Shown here piece after piece: positions 56,286 to 63,980 of a stretch of DNA of 64,000 nt; the first letter of the stretch is position 1; the number at the start of each line of letters is the position of its first letter. The notes beneath the pieces were generated by a model. It was not told the DNA's origin, ran no database searches, and was given only the letters and a program-made list of their open reading frames with translations. Source of the stretch: Prevotellaceae bacterium (GTDB taxonomy: Bacteria > Bacteroidota > Bacteroidia > Bacteroidales > UBA932). Location: positions 1-64,000 of the forward strand of contig JAIRNF010000020.1 of NCBI GenBank assembly GCA_031258195.1, read 5' to 3'. Made by a program: the position numbers and the translations under genes.

Positions 56286-56714
56286 TTAGCACTCTATTTT
56301 TTCTATACGTTTTTGATGACGACCTCCCTCGAATGGAGTTGATAGAAACGACTCTACAATAGCAGCAGCCTCAAGATTAGAAATAAATCGCGCCGGTAAG
56401 CAGCAAATATTTGCGCCGTTATGCTGACGGGTTAACCTACCAATATCAATAGACCAGCATAGTACTCCTCTAACTCCTTTATGGCGATTTACCGCCATAT
56501 TTACACCATTTCCCGTACCACACATTGCTATGCCGATTTCAACCTTTTTAGCAACAACTGCCTCTGCCAATGGATGCGCAAAATCCGGATAATCTACGCT
56601 ATCCTTTGAGTTTGTGCCAAAATCTACAACTTCGTGTCCCAAAGCCTCTAGCATTCCAAGCAAAAATTGCTTCATCTCATAACCTGCATGATCGCTTGCC
56701 AGTCCTATTTTCAT
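56286..56714 (-). CDS. rpiB: Ribose 5-phosphate isomerase B (142 aa)
   Basis: Interconverts ribose 5-phosphate and ribulose 5-phosphate. Segments: KIGLASDHAGYEMKQFLLGM, VVDFGTNSKDSVDYPDFAHP, GIAMCGTGNGVNMAVNRHKG with the catalytic Cys, VRGVLCWSIDIGRLTRQHNG and ANICCLPARFI. Size is normal. A -7 box lies 26 bp upstream; it leads the rpiB-truB unit. Confidence 0.94.
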   Translation of the reverse strand: MKIGLASDHAGYEMKQFLLGMLEALGHEVVDFGTNSKDSVDYPDFAHPLAEAVVAKKVEIGIAMCGTGNGVNMAVNRHKGVRGVLCWSIDIGRLTRQHNGANICCLPARFISNLEAAAIVESFLSTPFEGGRHQKRIEKIEC

Positions 56715-56739
56715 TATTTGCTTACTATTTTAATTTGCG

Positions 56740-56747
56740 CAAAGGTA
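56740..56747 (-). promoter_or_regulatory. Putative -7 box of rpiB-truB
   Basis: CAAAGGTA on the plus strand is a perfect minus-strand TAnnTTTG, 26 bp before the rpiB start. Confidence 0.5.
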
Positions 56748-56948
56748 GCTAATTGGTTGTTAGATTAAAAAGTAAAAACCATCAGCTTACATATTTCTTT
56801 ATTTTAGCTTGTAGTAAAACAAAAGCTGTCAACAAAAGTTTTTATTCACAGGTCATATTTGTATTTCTATTATAAAAAATCTTATCTGGTTGTACCTTAA
56901 TTATGTTTTTGCTATTTTTACCTGATAAACTTATAAAAGGATAACATC

Positions 56949-58574
56949 ATGAATAATGCCATTTTCTCTTTTAAACAACCCATAAATGAGCCCATATACG
57001 GCTATCTGGAAGGAAGTAAAGAACGACAGCTGATTTTAGCAGAGGTTGAAAAACAAAAAAATCAACAAATAGAAATTCCGTTGATTATTGGCGGTAAAGA
57101 AATAAAGACCGGAAAGTTGGGCAAAGTTGTAATGCCTCACGATCACCAGCATGTGCTTGCTTCCTACCATATGGTTGGAGAAAAAGAGGTGCAAATGGCT
57201 ATAGATGCAGCAATGGCAGCAAAAGAAGCATGGTCGAGCCTGCCTTGGGTAGAGCGCGCTTCTATTATGATGAGAGCAGCAGAGTTTATCTCGAAAAAAT
57301 ACCGCTATGTTCTGAATGCTGCGACTATGTTGGGACAAAGCAAAAACATTTTCCAAGCTGAAATAGATTCTGCCTGCGAGATTGCTGATTTTCTTCGCTT
57401 CAACGTTCATTATGCATCTCAGATATATGCCGAACAACCTATGTCGAGCAGCGATGTAATTAACCGTGTTGAGCACCGTGCTTTAGAAGGTTTTGTTTAT
57501 GCTATCACTCCGTTTAACTTTACAGCCATTGCAGGCAACCTTAACATGGCTCCTGTGCTAATGGGTAATGTTACTGTTTGGAAACCGGCTACAACCGCTA
57601 TTTTATCCAACTACTACTTAATGAAAGTTTTCCAAGAAGCCGGTGTACCCGATGGAGTAATAAACTTTCTTCCTGGACAAGGTTCTGTTATTAGCGGCAT
57701 AGTAATGAAAGACAAAAACTTTGCAGGCATTCACTTTACCGGATCAAACAATACATTTAACAGTTTCTGGAGGCAGGTAGCAGAGAACTTACCAACTTAT
57801 CGCTCTTATCCTAGAATTGTTGGCGAAACAGGCGGGAAAGATTTTATTTTCGCACACAAATCGGCGGATATTGATGTGCTAACAACAGCTATTGTTCGTG
57901 GTGCTTTCGAATATCAAGGGCAAAAATGCTCGGCTGCTTCACGCGCGTACCTACCTCAGTCTTTATGGAACGTGCTCAAAGATAAGTTTGTTGCTATGGT
58001 TGGTCGTATAAAAATGGGCGATCCTACCGACCCTAAGAATCTTATGGGTGCAGTAATCGATGAAAAATCGTTCGATAACATTATGACGTATGTTGAGGAC
58101 GCAAAGAAGTCGTCTGATGCTGAAGTTATTGTGGGTGGTAACGGCGATAAGTCGAAAGGATACTTTATTGAGCCCACAATAATTCTTTGTAAAGATCCGA
58201 AGTATGTCACCATGCAAGAAGAGTTGTTCGGTCCTGTTATCAGCATTTACGTTTATGAGGATGATAAGTATGAAGAAACGCTGAAGCTGTGCGATGAAAC
58301 ATCTATCTACGCACTTACCGGGTCTATTTTCAGCAGCTGCCGCTACGCAGCTATGAAGGCTTTTGATGCACTTCGATACTCTGCCGGGAACTTCTATATT
58401 AACGACAAACCAACAGGTGCAGTTGTAGGACAGCAACCATTTGGCGGTGCAAGAGGCTCGGGAACAAACGATAAAGCCGGTGGATGGCAAAACCTAATCC
58501 GCTGGGTAAACCCAAGAACGATAAAAGAAACACTAGTTCCTCCAACCGATTTTCCTTATCCATATATGGAATAA
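56949..58574 (+). CDS. pruA: L-glutamate gamma-semialdehyde (P5C) dehydrogenase (541 aa)
   Basis: Oxidises glutamate semialdehyde, the open form of pyrroline-5-carboxylate, to glutamate with NAD. Aldehyde dehydrogenase motifs: GFVYAITPFNFTAIAGNLNM, FTGSNNTFNSFWRQ, RIVGETGGKDFIFAHKSADI with the general-base Glu, FEYQGQKCSAASRAYLPQSL with the catalytic Cys, and MQEELFGPVISIYVYED. The length of about 540 aa is that of the stand-alone P5C dehydrogenase group. A proline dehydrogenase gene is not next to it. Confidence 0.93.
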   Translation: MNNAIFSFKQPINEPIYGYLEGSKERQLILAEVEKQKNQQIEIPLIIGGKEIKTGKLGKVVMPHDHQHVLASYHMVGEKEVQMAIDAAMAAKEAWSSLPWVERASIMMRAAEFISKKYRYVLNAATMLGQSKNIFQAEIDSACEIADFLRFNVHYASQIYAEQPMSSSDVINRVEHRALEGFVYAITPFNFTAIAGNLNMAPVLMGNVTVWKPATTAILSNYYLMKVFQEAGVPDGVINFLPGQGSVISGIVMKDKNFAGIHFTGSNNTFNSFWRQVAENLPTYRSYPRIVGETGGKDFIFAHKSADIDVLTTAIVRGAFEYQGQKCSAASRAYLPQSLWNVLKDKFVAMVGRIKMGDPTDPKNLMGAVIDEKSFDNIMTYVEDAKKSSDAEVIVGGNGDKSKGYFIEPTIILCKDPKYVTMQEELFGPVISIYVYEDDKYEETLKLCDETSIYALTGSIFSSCRYAAMKAFDALRYSAGNFYINDKPTGAVVGQQPFGGARGSGTNDKAGGWQNLIRWVNPRTIKETLVPPTDFPYPYME

Positions 58575-58593
58575 GCAAATAAACTGATCATAT

Positions 58594-58667
58594 TAACCGA
58601 AGGGAGAAATCTTCTCAATAGCATTAGTGTTTTGATATAGAAGATTTCTCCTTTCGGTCGAAATGAC
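58594..58667. repeat. Intergenic palindromic repeat, copy 12
   Basis: Inverted arms of the CC/GG subtype with GAA-containing loops; right arm complete (ATTTC/GAAAT), left arm missing its first bases. It lies between converging genes. Confidence 0.85.
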
Positions 58668-58706
58668 GTTTTGTATTTGTTATAGATTACTTTTAATTCC
58701 CCTTCT

Positions 58707-59330
58707 CTACTCCTCAAAAGGGAACATTCGATAGTACAAATAGTCGAACGATCCGTTCTTGTACATTTGTACCAACTCTTCGAGAACAGCATCTTCACCA
58801 GTCGGATCATATCTGGTTTTAAGATTATAGCCGAATAACTTCCCAATGTTTTGCCAAAAGAACGTTTTAAACCCACCTTTCAACTCTTTAACTACAGCAA
58901 AAGAAGAACGCCCCGTTTCGCAATCTATGAGCTTAATAAGCATTTTTCCCTGCGACTTGGTTAACTTGCGGAGTGGTCCTTCAAACTCGGCAAACATTTC
59001 TTTTTCAACCTTATCAATATAGTTTTTACGCTCTTTTTTTGTTTTTAGCTGTGCAAAATGAGTATCCATTTCCGCCAGCTTATTTTTCGCAATCTGTGAG
59101 TATGGATATACTTTCTTAAAGTTATAGACCATACGCCTATATTCTCTCCAGTCTCGCTTGTTTTTTACTGAAAAATGCCCAATAATAAATGCTTCTCTAA
59201 TACTTGCTACATATATAGTATCACCATTTTCTATAATATAGCCCATTAAGCGGTCTTTCCTCTCTTGTGCAAAAACACCGGAAGGCACCAAAAATAATAA
59301 GAGCAATAATAAGAATAGCCGTTTAAACAT
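58707..59330 (-). CDS. DUF4294 family secreted protein (207 aa)
   Basis: A signal peptide (LLLLLLFLVPSGVFAQERKD) is followed by the DUF4294 pattern: YIIENGDTIYVASIREAFII, DWREYRRMVYNFKKVYPYSQ, EGPLRKLTKSQGKMLIKLID, CETGRSSFAVVKELKGGFKT and FFWQNIGKLFGYNLKTRYDP. It is widespread in Bacteroidota and has no known function. It follows the DUF2891 gene on the same strand with a gap of about 60 bp. Confidence 0.85.
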   Translation of the reverse strand: MFKRLFLLLLLLFLVPSGVFAQERKDRLMGYIIENGDTIYVASIREAFIIGHFSVKNKRDWREYRRMVYNFKKVYPYSQIAKNKLAEMDTHFAQLKTKKERKNYIDKVEKEMFAEFEGPLRKLTKSQGKMLIKLIDCETGRSSFAVVKELKGGFKTFFWQNIGKLFGYNLKTRYDPTGEDAVLEELVQMYKNGSFDYLYYRMFPFEE

Positions 59331-59391
59331 ACAACCTTTATCTATACAGCACTACATCCCCAAAATCTATACCAAACGGCTTTTGACGGTG

Positions 59392-60486
59392 TTATATGAA
59401 AAGCGCATAAATGGCAAAAGAAGCCAGCCAATGCTCTCCTGCATAGCTACCATTAGCAATGGTAGGTAGTGTCACTTCTATATGTTTTGCCGCCGACCGA
59501 ATTAGCCTGTTTTTTAATCCGGTGTCATCTATCAAGCGAGAAATTGCCAGCATACACCATGCCCGGCTAAGATTTAACCCATCAAGGTGTACCAGTTGCA
59601 AATCGTTTCTATCTGTTACCGTTGCAGGCTCTAGTAAGGTTGTAGGTTTTCCGTTTTTCAGATTGGGGAAAAATTCCAGCAACCACCGCTGATACGCCGC
59701 CTTATCCAGCACCTTACCCATAAGTTCCGCCTCCATTAAACAGGGAGAGATAAAGTCAGCACCGCCAGGCTCCCAGTCTCCCGGACAGTTTTTATCAGAT
59801 TTGTAGTAGGCAAGACTACGCTCTTTTAACAGGTTTTCCAGCTGTTTCTTCTCTGTTGTTATAGCATAATCTAAGGCTAACGATATGCCAAACGCCGTAT
59901 TTGGATGTACGCCAGAACGTATAGCATATGTTTGACGAGGAAGGAACTCGATATATTTTTGTTCTATCAACTCTGCTAAAGGTTGTAAATTTTGATACCA
60001 TTGCCTCATTTGAACATCAGTGCTTTTATATAGCTCTTCCTGCAGCTTCAGCAACCATGCCCAGCCGTATGTGCGCTCGTACGATTTATTTAGCCCCTGA
60101 TAAAAATATTCTACCTCTATCCGAATATTCTGCGCCGTAAGGTTTTTATCAATCGCTTTTCTTATTGCGCCAGCGTCCGGCATATCGGGAAATTCTTTTA
60201 GCAGCTTCACTAACATCCAATGACCGTGTACAGACGAATGCCAATCGAAACAACCATAAAATGCAGAATGATATTCACTCGGTTGTTTCGTGTCGTTAGC
60301 ATCCATTTGGATATGTCCTGTTTTATTAGGAAACTCCTGAGATATGCAGGCTAAAGCCAACAAGGCAAAGCGAGACACACCCTCTTCGCTTAACGTTAAA
60401 GAGCCATCGGCTTTTTTTGTATAATGTTGAGCCAGTAACGGAAACGCAGCTAGCGAAAAAAGTATAGATATTACAAATCGTTTCAT
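59392..60486 (-). CDS. DUF2891 family secreted protein (364 aa)
   Basis: A signal peptide (ISILFSLAAFPLLAQHYTKK) is followed by the DUF2891 signature SEYHSAFYGCFDWHSSVHGH, YERTYGWAWLLKLQEELYK, SGVHPNTAFGISLALDYAIT and CPGDWEPGGADFISPCLMEA. The (alpha/alpha) toroid-like helical layout and conserved Trp, His and Glu residues suggest carbohydrate binding or processing, but no activity is established. tadA lies 24 bp upstream on the same strand. Confidence 0.82.
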   Translation of the reverse strand: MKRFVISILFSLAAFPLLAQHYTKKADGSLTLSEEGVSRFALLALACISQEFPNKTGHIQMDANDTKQPSEYHSAFYGCFDWHSSVHGHWMLVKLLKEFPDMPDAGAIRKAIDKNLTAQNIRIEVEYFYQGLNKSYERTYGWAWLLKLQEELYKSTDVQMRQWYQNLQPLAELIEQKYIEFLPRQTYAIRSGVHPNTAFGISLALDYAITTEKKQLENLLKERSLAYYKSDKNCPGDWEPGGADFISPCLMEAELMGKVLDKAAYQRWLLEFFPNLKNGKPTTLLEPATVTDRNDLQLVHLDGLNLSRAWCMLAISRLIDDTGLKNRLIRSAAKHIEVTLPTIANGSYAGEHWLASFAIYALFI

Positions 60487-60510
60487 ATGTCGTTTTAGAG
60501 TTGTTGATGG

Positions 60511-60966
60511 TTATCTTTTCTTTTTAAAAAATTCTTTCATTAACTTAGCGCACTCATCTTCCATTATTCCTTTTTCGACAACTGTTTTAGGATGAAGCAG
60601 TTTAGGATTAAGGTAAGAGTATCCTCGTTTAACATCATCTGCACCATAAATTAATGTACCCAGTTGCGACCAAAAACAAGCCCCGGCACACATTGGGCAG
60701 GGCTCCAACGTAACATATAGCATACACTCGTTAAGATATTTACCTCCGATAGCATTTGTTGCCGAAGTTATGGCTTGCATTTCAGCATGAGCTGTCGGGT
60801 CGTTTAGCGTTTCGGTAAGGTTATGTGCCCGGGCGATAATTTTATTTCGCCATATAACTATAGTGCCAACAGGAACTTCGTCTTTTTCGAAAGCCTGGCG
60901 AGCCTCTTTTAAGGCTTCCTTCATAAAGTATTCGTGCGTAAACGGTTGAAGTAGGTTCTCGCTCAT
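60511..60966 (-). CDS. tadA: tRNA adenosine(34) deaminase (151 aa)
   Basis: Turns A34 of tRNA-Arg into inosine. Zinc site: DPTAHAEMQAITSATNAIGG (His, Glu) and LYVTLEPCPMCAGACFWSQL (two Cys). The start is set at ATG 60966 (MSENLLQPF), because the frame extending to 61011 passes close to a -7 box at 60989-60996. Length then fits the family. Confidence 0.92.
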   Translation of the reverse strand: MSENLLQPFTHEYFMKEALKEARQAFEKDEVPVGTIVIWRNKIIARAHNLTETLNDPTAHAEMQAITSATNAIGGKYLNECMLYVTLEPCPMCAGACFWSQLGTLIYGADDVKRGYSYLNPKLLHPKTVVEKGIMEDECAKLMKEFFKKKR

Positions 60967-60988
60967 TTGCAAAGTGTCAAAGTAACAG

Positions 60989-60996
60989 CAAAGATA
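60989..60996 (-). promoter_or_regulatory. Putative -7 box of tadA
   Basis: CAAAGATA on the plus strand is a perfect minus-strand TAnnTTTG, 23 bp before the chosen tadA start and inside the longer open frame. Confidence 0.5.
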
Positions 60997-61131
60997 AAAG
61001 ATGTTAGCCATAATTTATACTAATTCTCAATTTGGCTAAAAAGTCCTACTTTTAAAAGATTTTTCATCCATTCACAGCTAAACTTTTACCCAATTAAGTT
61101 GTCTTATATTGGTTAACGTCCACATATTGAT

Positions 61132-62214
61132 ATGAAAAAAGGAGCAAAGCGTTTTGTGGTTATTACAATAATAGTTGTCATTGTTGTTATTATTGCCTAC
61201 CCGAAGATTAAGCCAATGTTTTCTTCTTCGGATAACGGAGGCGGAGCCCAGTCTAGCGCCGGGAGGAGAGCGCTTAACGTTAAAGGCGAAGTTTTAAGAT
61301 ACCAACAAATGGCAGAACAGGTAAGAAGTACGGGTACTCTATCTGCAGAAGAAGATGTCGAACTTTCTTTTGAAGCTGCCGGAAAGCTTATAAAAATAGA
61401 TTTTGTGGAAGGTAGCAGAGTACAAAAAGGACAGCTTCTCGCAAAAGTTAACGACGCTCCGCTACAAGCGCAGCTACAAAAATTACAAGCGCAGCTTAAG
61501 TTGGCAGAAGAAAGGCTCTACAGACAAAACGTTCTTTTAGAGAGAGACGCTATTAGCCGCGAAGCCTACGACCAAGCTGTAACAGAAACCGAAACCTTAA
61601 ACGCAGATATTGCGTTGGTTGAGGCTAGAATTGCAGAAACCGAACTGCGAGCTCCTTTCGATGGTATTATTGGACTACGCTATGTAAGCGAAGGAGCATA
61701 CGTTACTACCTCTACAAAAATTGTTCGCCTGGTAAAACTAAACCCCATAAAAATAGACTTCTCTATTCCCGGACAATATGCTAACGATGTTCAGACAGGC
61801 GATATAATACGGTTTAGCGTTCAAACGGGCGACAGAATAGACACATATAGCGCTCCGGTTTACGCTGTTGAGCCCGAAATTACCACAGATACCCGATCTC
61901 TGGTTGTGCGTGCACGTAGCGACAATAGCAACGAGCGCTTGATACCGGGAATGTATGCATCGGTAGAGCTAACGTTAGCCAGCACGAATAATGCTATTGC
62001 TGTACCTTCCGAATCTATTGTTTCTGAATTAGGAGTTAGCAAGGTATTCTTATATAGAGACGGTGTTGCCGTGTCTCAAGAAATTACTCCGGGGATGAGG
62101 ACTGAGTCGCACGTTCAGGTACTTGAGGGAGTAAATATAGGTGATACACTTATAACATCCGGCATTCTCCAGCTACGCGAAAATATGCCTGTTGAACTTG
62201 ATGCTTTGGAATAA
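61132..62214 (+). CDS. RND efflux periplasmic adaptor (membrane fusion protein), 360 aa
   Basis: Adaptor linking an RND pump to an outer-membrane channel. An N-terminal anchor (FVVITIIVVIVVIIAYPKIK) is followed by the lipoyl/hairpin parts VELSFEAAGKLIKIDFVEGS, RVQKGQLLAKVNDAPLQAQL, ETELRAPFDGIIGLRYVSEG and beta-barrel VVRARSDNSNERLIPGMYAS. The coiled-coil hairpin is short (about residues 115-165). Pump genes usually follow at once; here repeat copy 13 and gene debris follow, so the adaptor seems orphaned. Confidence 0.88.
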   Translation: MKKGAKRFVVITIIVVIVVIIAYPKIKPMFSSSDNGGGAQSSAGRRALNVKGEVLRYQQMAEQVRSTGTLSAEEDVELSFEAAGKLIKIDFVEGSRVQKGQLLAKVNDAPLQAQLQKLQAQLKLAEERLYRQNVLLERDAISREAYDQAVTETETLNADIALVEARIAETELRAPFDGIIGLRYVSEGAYVTTSTKIVRLVKLNPIKIDFSIPGQYANDVQTGDIIRFSVQTGDRIDTYSAPVYAVEPEITTDTRSLVVRARSDNSNERLIPGMYASVELTLASTNNAIAVPSESIVSELGVSKVFLYRDGVAVSQEITPGMRTESHVQVLEGVNIGDTLITSGILQLRENMPVELDALE

Positions 62215-62259
62215 AAGCCCAAGTAACTATAAGTAATAAAAAAGGCTTGATTGATTTTC

Positions 62260-62342
62260 ATCATGTCGAGCGAAGCGAGACATCTCCTCATATTAGTATA
62301 CTACTGTTATTCAAGAGATGTCTCGCTTCGCTCGACATGACG
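62260..62342. repeat. Intergenic palindromic repeat, copy 13
   Basis: Inverted identical arms: outer stem ATGTC/GACAT, GA/GA, GC/GC, loop GAA. Its centre, read in reverse complement, matches those of copies 4 and 11. It borders the gene graveyard at 62.3-64 kb. Confidence 0.9.
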
Positions 62343-62348
62343 ATTTTT

Positions 62349-62640
62349 TTATAAAAAGAAATGTTTGTACGGTACAGTATAAACTATTTCGTGTGATAAA
62401 CAGTGGAAATGATAGCCATCTTCTCCATAGCACGTAGCCATGATCTGAGCAAGCAAACACAAATGTTTTTGCTCGCTCCCTAAGCATATCGAATAGCGGT
62501 TCGAGCCAACTATCAACGTAGCGAAGCACTGCCGCATGTGTTTCTAAATTGTCCTCTTTCGCTCCTTCTACGTAGTAATTATTGGGAGAGTGTATTGCAT
62601 CAATATTTACATACATAAATACCCGCTTATCTTTATCCAA
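62349..62640 (-). pseudogene. C-terminal remnant of an STM4013-type sulfatase-like hydrolase
   Basis: The frame from 62640 reads MYVNIDAIHSPNNYYVEGAK, AVLRYVDSWLEPLFDMLRER and TFVFACSDHG. After a one-base insertion near 62436 the next frame continues TCYGEDGYHFHCLSHEIVYT and ends VPYKHFFL at 62349. This is the end of STM4013/SEN3800-family proteins (alkaline-phosphatase fold; CSDHGTxYGEDG metal region). The N-terminal two thirds are missing. Relatives are normally encoded beside STM4011- and STM4012-type radical SAM genes, and an STM4011-like piece lies at 63443-63980. Confidence 0.7.
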
Positions 62641-62644
62641 CTAA

Positions 62645-62839
62645 CCGATCCATTTACAAAAGTTATATTCAATTGGTGCCGAGCTAGGTTTTGGCTACGA
62701 CTTCTTTAAATCGAAAGAAATTGCTGTAACACAAAAGGTTGAAGGAGCTGTTACTGAAAATAAAACGAAAGACTACGGTACAAGCAGCGACCTTAGCTTT
62801 TATTACAGCCAGGCAATTCGTATTGGCCGGACTTTCTAA
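62645..62839 (+). pseudogene. C-terminal remnant of an outer-membrane beta-barrel protein
   Basis: Sixty-four codons without start, open from just after a TAA: LYSIGAELGFGYDFFKSKEI, EGAVTENKTKDYGTSSDLSF and YYSQAIRIGRTF, ending in a C-terminal Phe strand typical of outer-membrane barrels. The upstream part of the gene is gone; the break coincides with the sulfatase remnant on the other strand. Confidence 0.6.
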
Positions 62840-62862
62840 ACTTTAAAAAGATTTTAGTTGTA

Positions 62863-62900
62863 GAAAAAGGGGGTTGAGTGTTTGCTCAACCCCCTTTTTC
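62863..62900. terminator. Strong bidirectional terminator
   Basis: GAAAAAGGGGGTTGAG and CTCAACCCCCTTTTTC form a perfect 16-bp stem over a short loop, with the T-rich ends expected for both directions. It serves the barrel remnant (+) and the HAD remnant (-). Confidence 0.9.
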
Positions 62901-63230
62901 TATTTTATAAAAATTGGTCGGTGCTTTATATCCATAGTATAAGCGGCATGGCGCTTTACCTCATTACTTGCTGATAGCACAGCAACCGAGTGGTTAAAGC
63001 GGCTAAGCATTTCGATATCATTTTCTCCATTCCCAATTACCATTACACCATTCTGATTTAGCTTTAGCTGATTACATAAATGTAAAATTCCGAATAGCTT
63101 TGTTGCCGCTTTATCGGTAAGGCTAACAATACCATCTTCAAAAAGAATATGATATTTATCGTCTTGCTTTTGGGATAGCCGCTGATAAAGCCGTGTCATC
63201 GGCTCTATCTTACCAACATATACATTGTTT
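62900..63230 (-). pseudogene. C-terminal remnant of a HAD-family hydrolase
   Basis: The frame NNVYVGKIEP, then TRLYQRLSQKQDDKYHILFE, SLTDKAATKLFGILHLCNQL and GVMVIGNGENDIEMLSRFNH has the last HAD motif (GNGENDxxM) but no N-terminal DxD nucleophile. Its middle part is found in another frame, fused to the STM4011-like gene upstream, so this is a split, truncated gene. The terminator overlaps its stop. Confidence 0.65.
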
Positions 63231-63980
63231 TTATATAAAGAATTTTATACGTAAAACAAGTGTCCTCACTCCTTTGCTTACGCTAATATTTATCGGCAGC
63301 ATTGATACAACATGCCTGTACTTGCTATCAATATCCCGAATATCTGTTCCGTTAGCAAATATTCCGCCGGACAAATATGCTCGAATAGTCTTACACTTAC
63401 GCATAGCATAAATAAACGGTAGTGCCGTTGCCAAATAAATACGATCCATTGCATTTACCCACAGATAAACAGATTTTGGTAGCAATTTTCTTAAATCAGC
63501 GGCTTCTGCTATCGTTTGTGGTGATCCCGCAATACCAGCGCATAAATCTATATGCTGATTGAGATAGTGTATTTTCTCCACAAAGTTTTCTTTGTTTACC
63601 ATCTCGCTATGAAATGTTGTCCATAAATTTATTTTACTTAAATCTGCATTTTCTTCATTAAGCCGCTTAATAAACTTATCAGCATTAAGGCTAAGGTTAG
63701 TTTGGCAAGATATTGCAGTAACATGCGGCATTTTGCTCAAGCTTGCAAAAGCCTTTATATAATGAATGTGCATTAACGCTTCGCCATAAGGTACAAACAT
63801 TATACTGAGCGTATTTTTTTGTCTCTTTACCCACAAAATAAAACGGCTAATAGCCTCTTTATCCTTCTCCAACTCTTTTTGACTAACAGGTCGTTTAGCA
63901 AACGGACAATAGCTACAACTGTAGTTACACGATTTTAAAAACCCTCTATAGTATATATGTATTACTGTATCAGGAATCAT
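63231..63980 (-). CDS. STM4011-type radical SAM fragment fused to a HAD fragment (249 aa)
   Basis: Residues 1-179 match the STM4011 radical SAM pattern: HIYYRGFLKSCNYSCSYCPF with the CX3CX2C cluster motif, FVPYGEALMHIHYIKAFASL, NLWTTFHSEMVNKENFVEKI, DLCAGIAGSPQTIAEAADLR, VYLWVNAMDR. From residue about 180 the text changes to a HAD-hydrolase middle part (ATALPFIYAMRKCKTI, LSGGIFANGTDIRDI), and the C-terminal cysteine-rich part expected in STM4011 is absent. The gene seems to come from a deletion that joined two genes. The ATG overlaps the TGA of an upstream gene in ATGA fashion. The product is unlikely to work as either enzyme. Confidence 0.65.
   Translation of the reverse strand: MIPDTVIHIYYRGFLKSCNYSCSYCPFAKRPVSQKELEKDKEAISRFILWVKRQKNTLSIMFVPYGEALMHIHYIKAFASLSKMPHVTAISCQTNLSLNADKFIKRLNEENADLSKINLWTTFHSEMVNKENFVEKIHYLNQHIDLCAGIAGSPQTIAEAADLRKLLPKSVYLWVNAMDRIYLATALPFIYAMRKCKTIRAYLSGGIFANGTDIRDIDSKYRHVVSMLPINISVSKGVRTLVLRIKFFI

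Noticed and set aside
506..62342. CRISPR array or rho-independent terminators as explanation for the palindromes
   Set aside because: The copies are scattered singly, not in an array, and most lack a T run after the stem; they also occur upstream of genes.
62480..62510. tRNA-like GGTTCGAGCC
   Set aside because: It lies inside the sulfatase remnant and no cloverleaf can be built around it; no tRNA or rRNA gene was found in the window.
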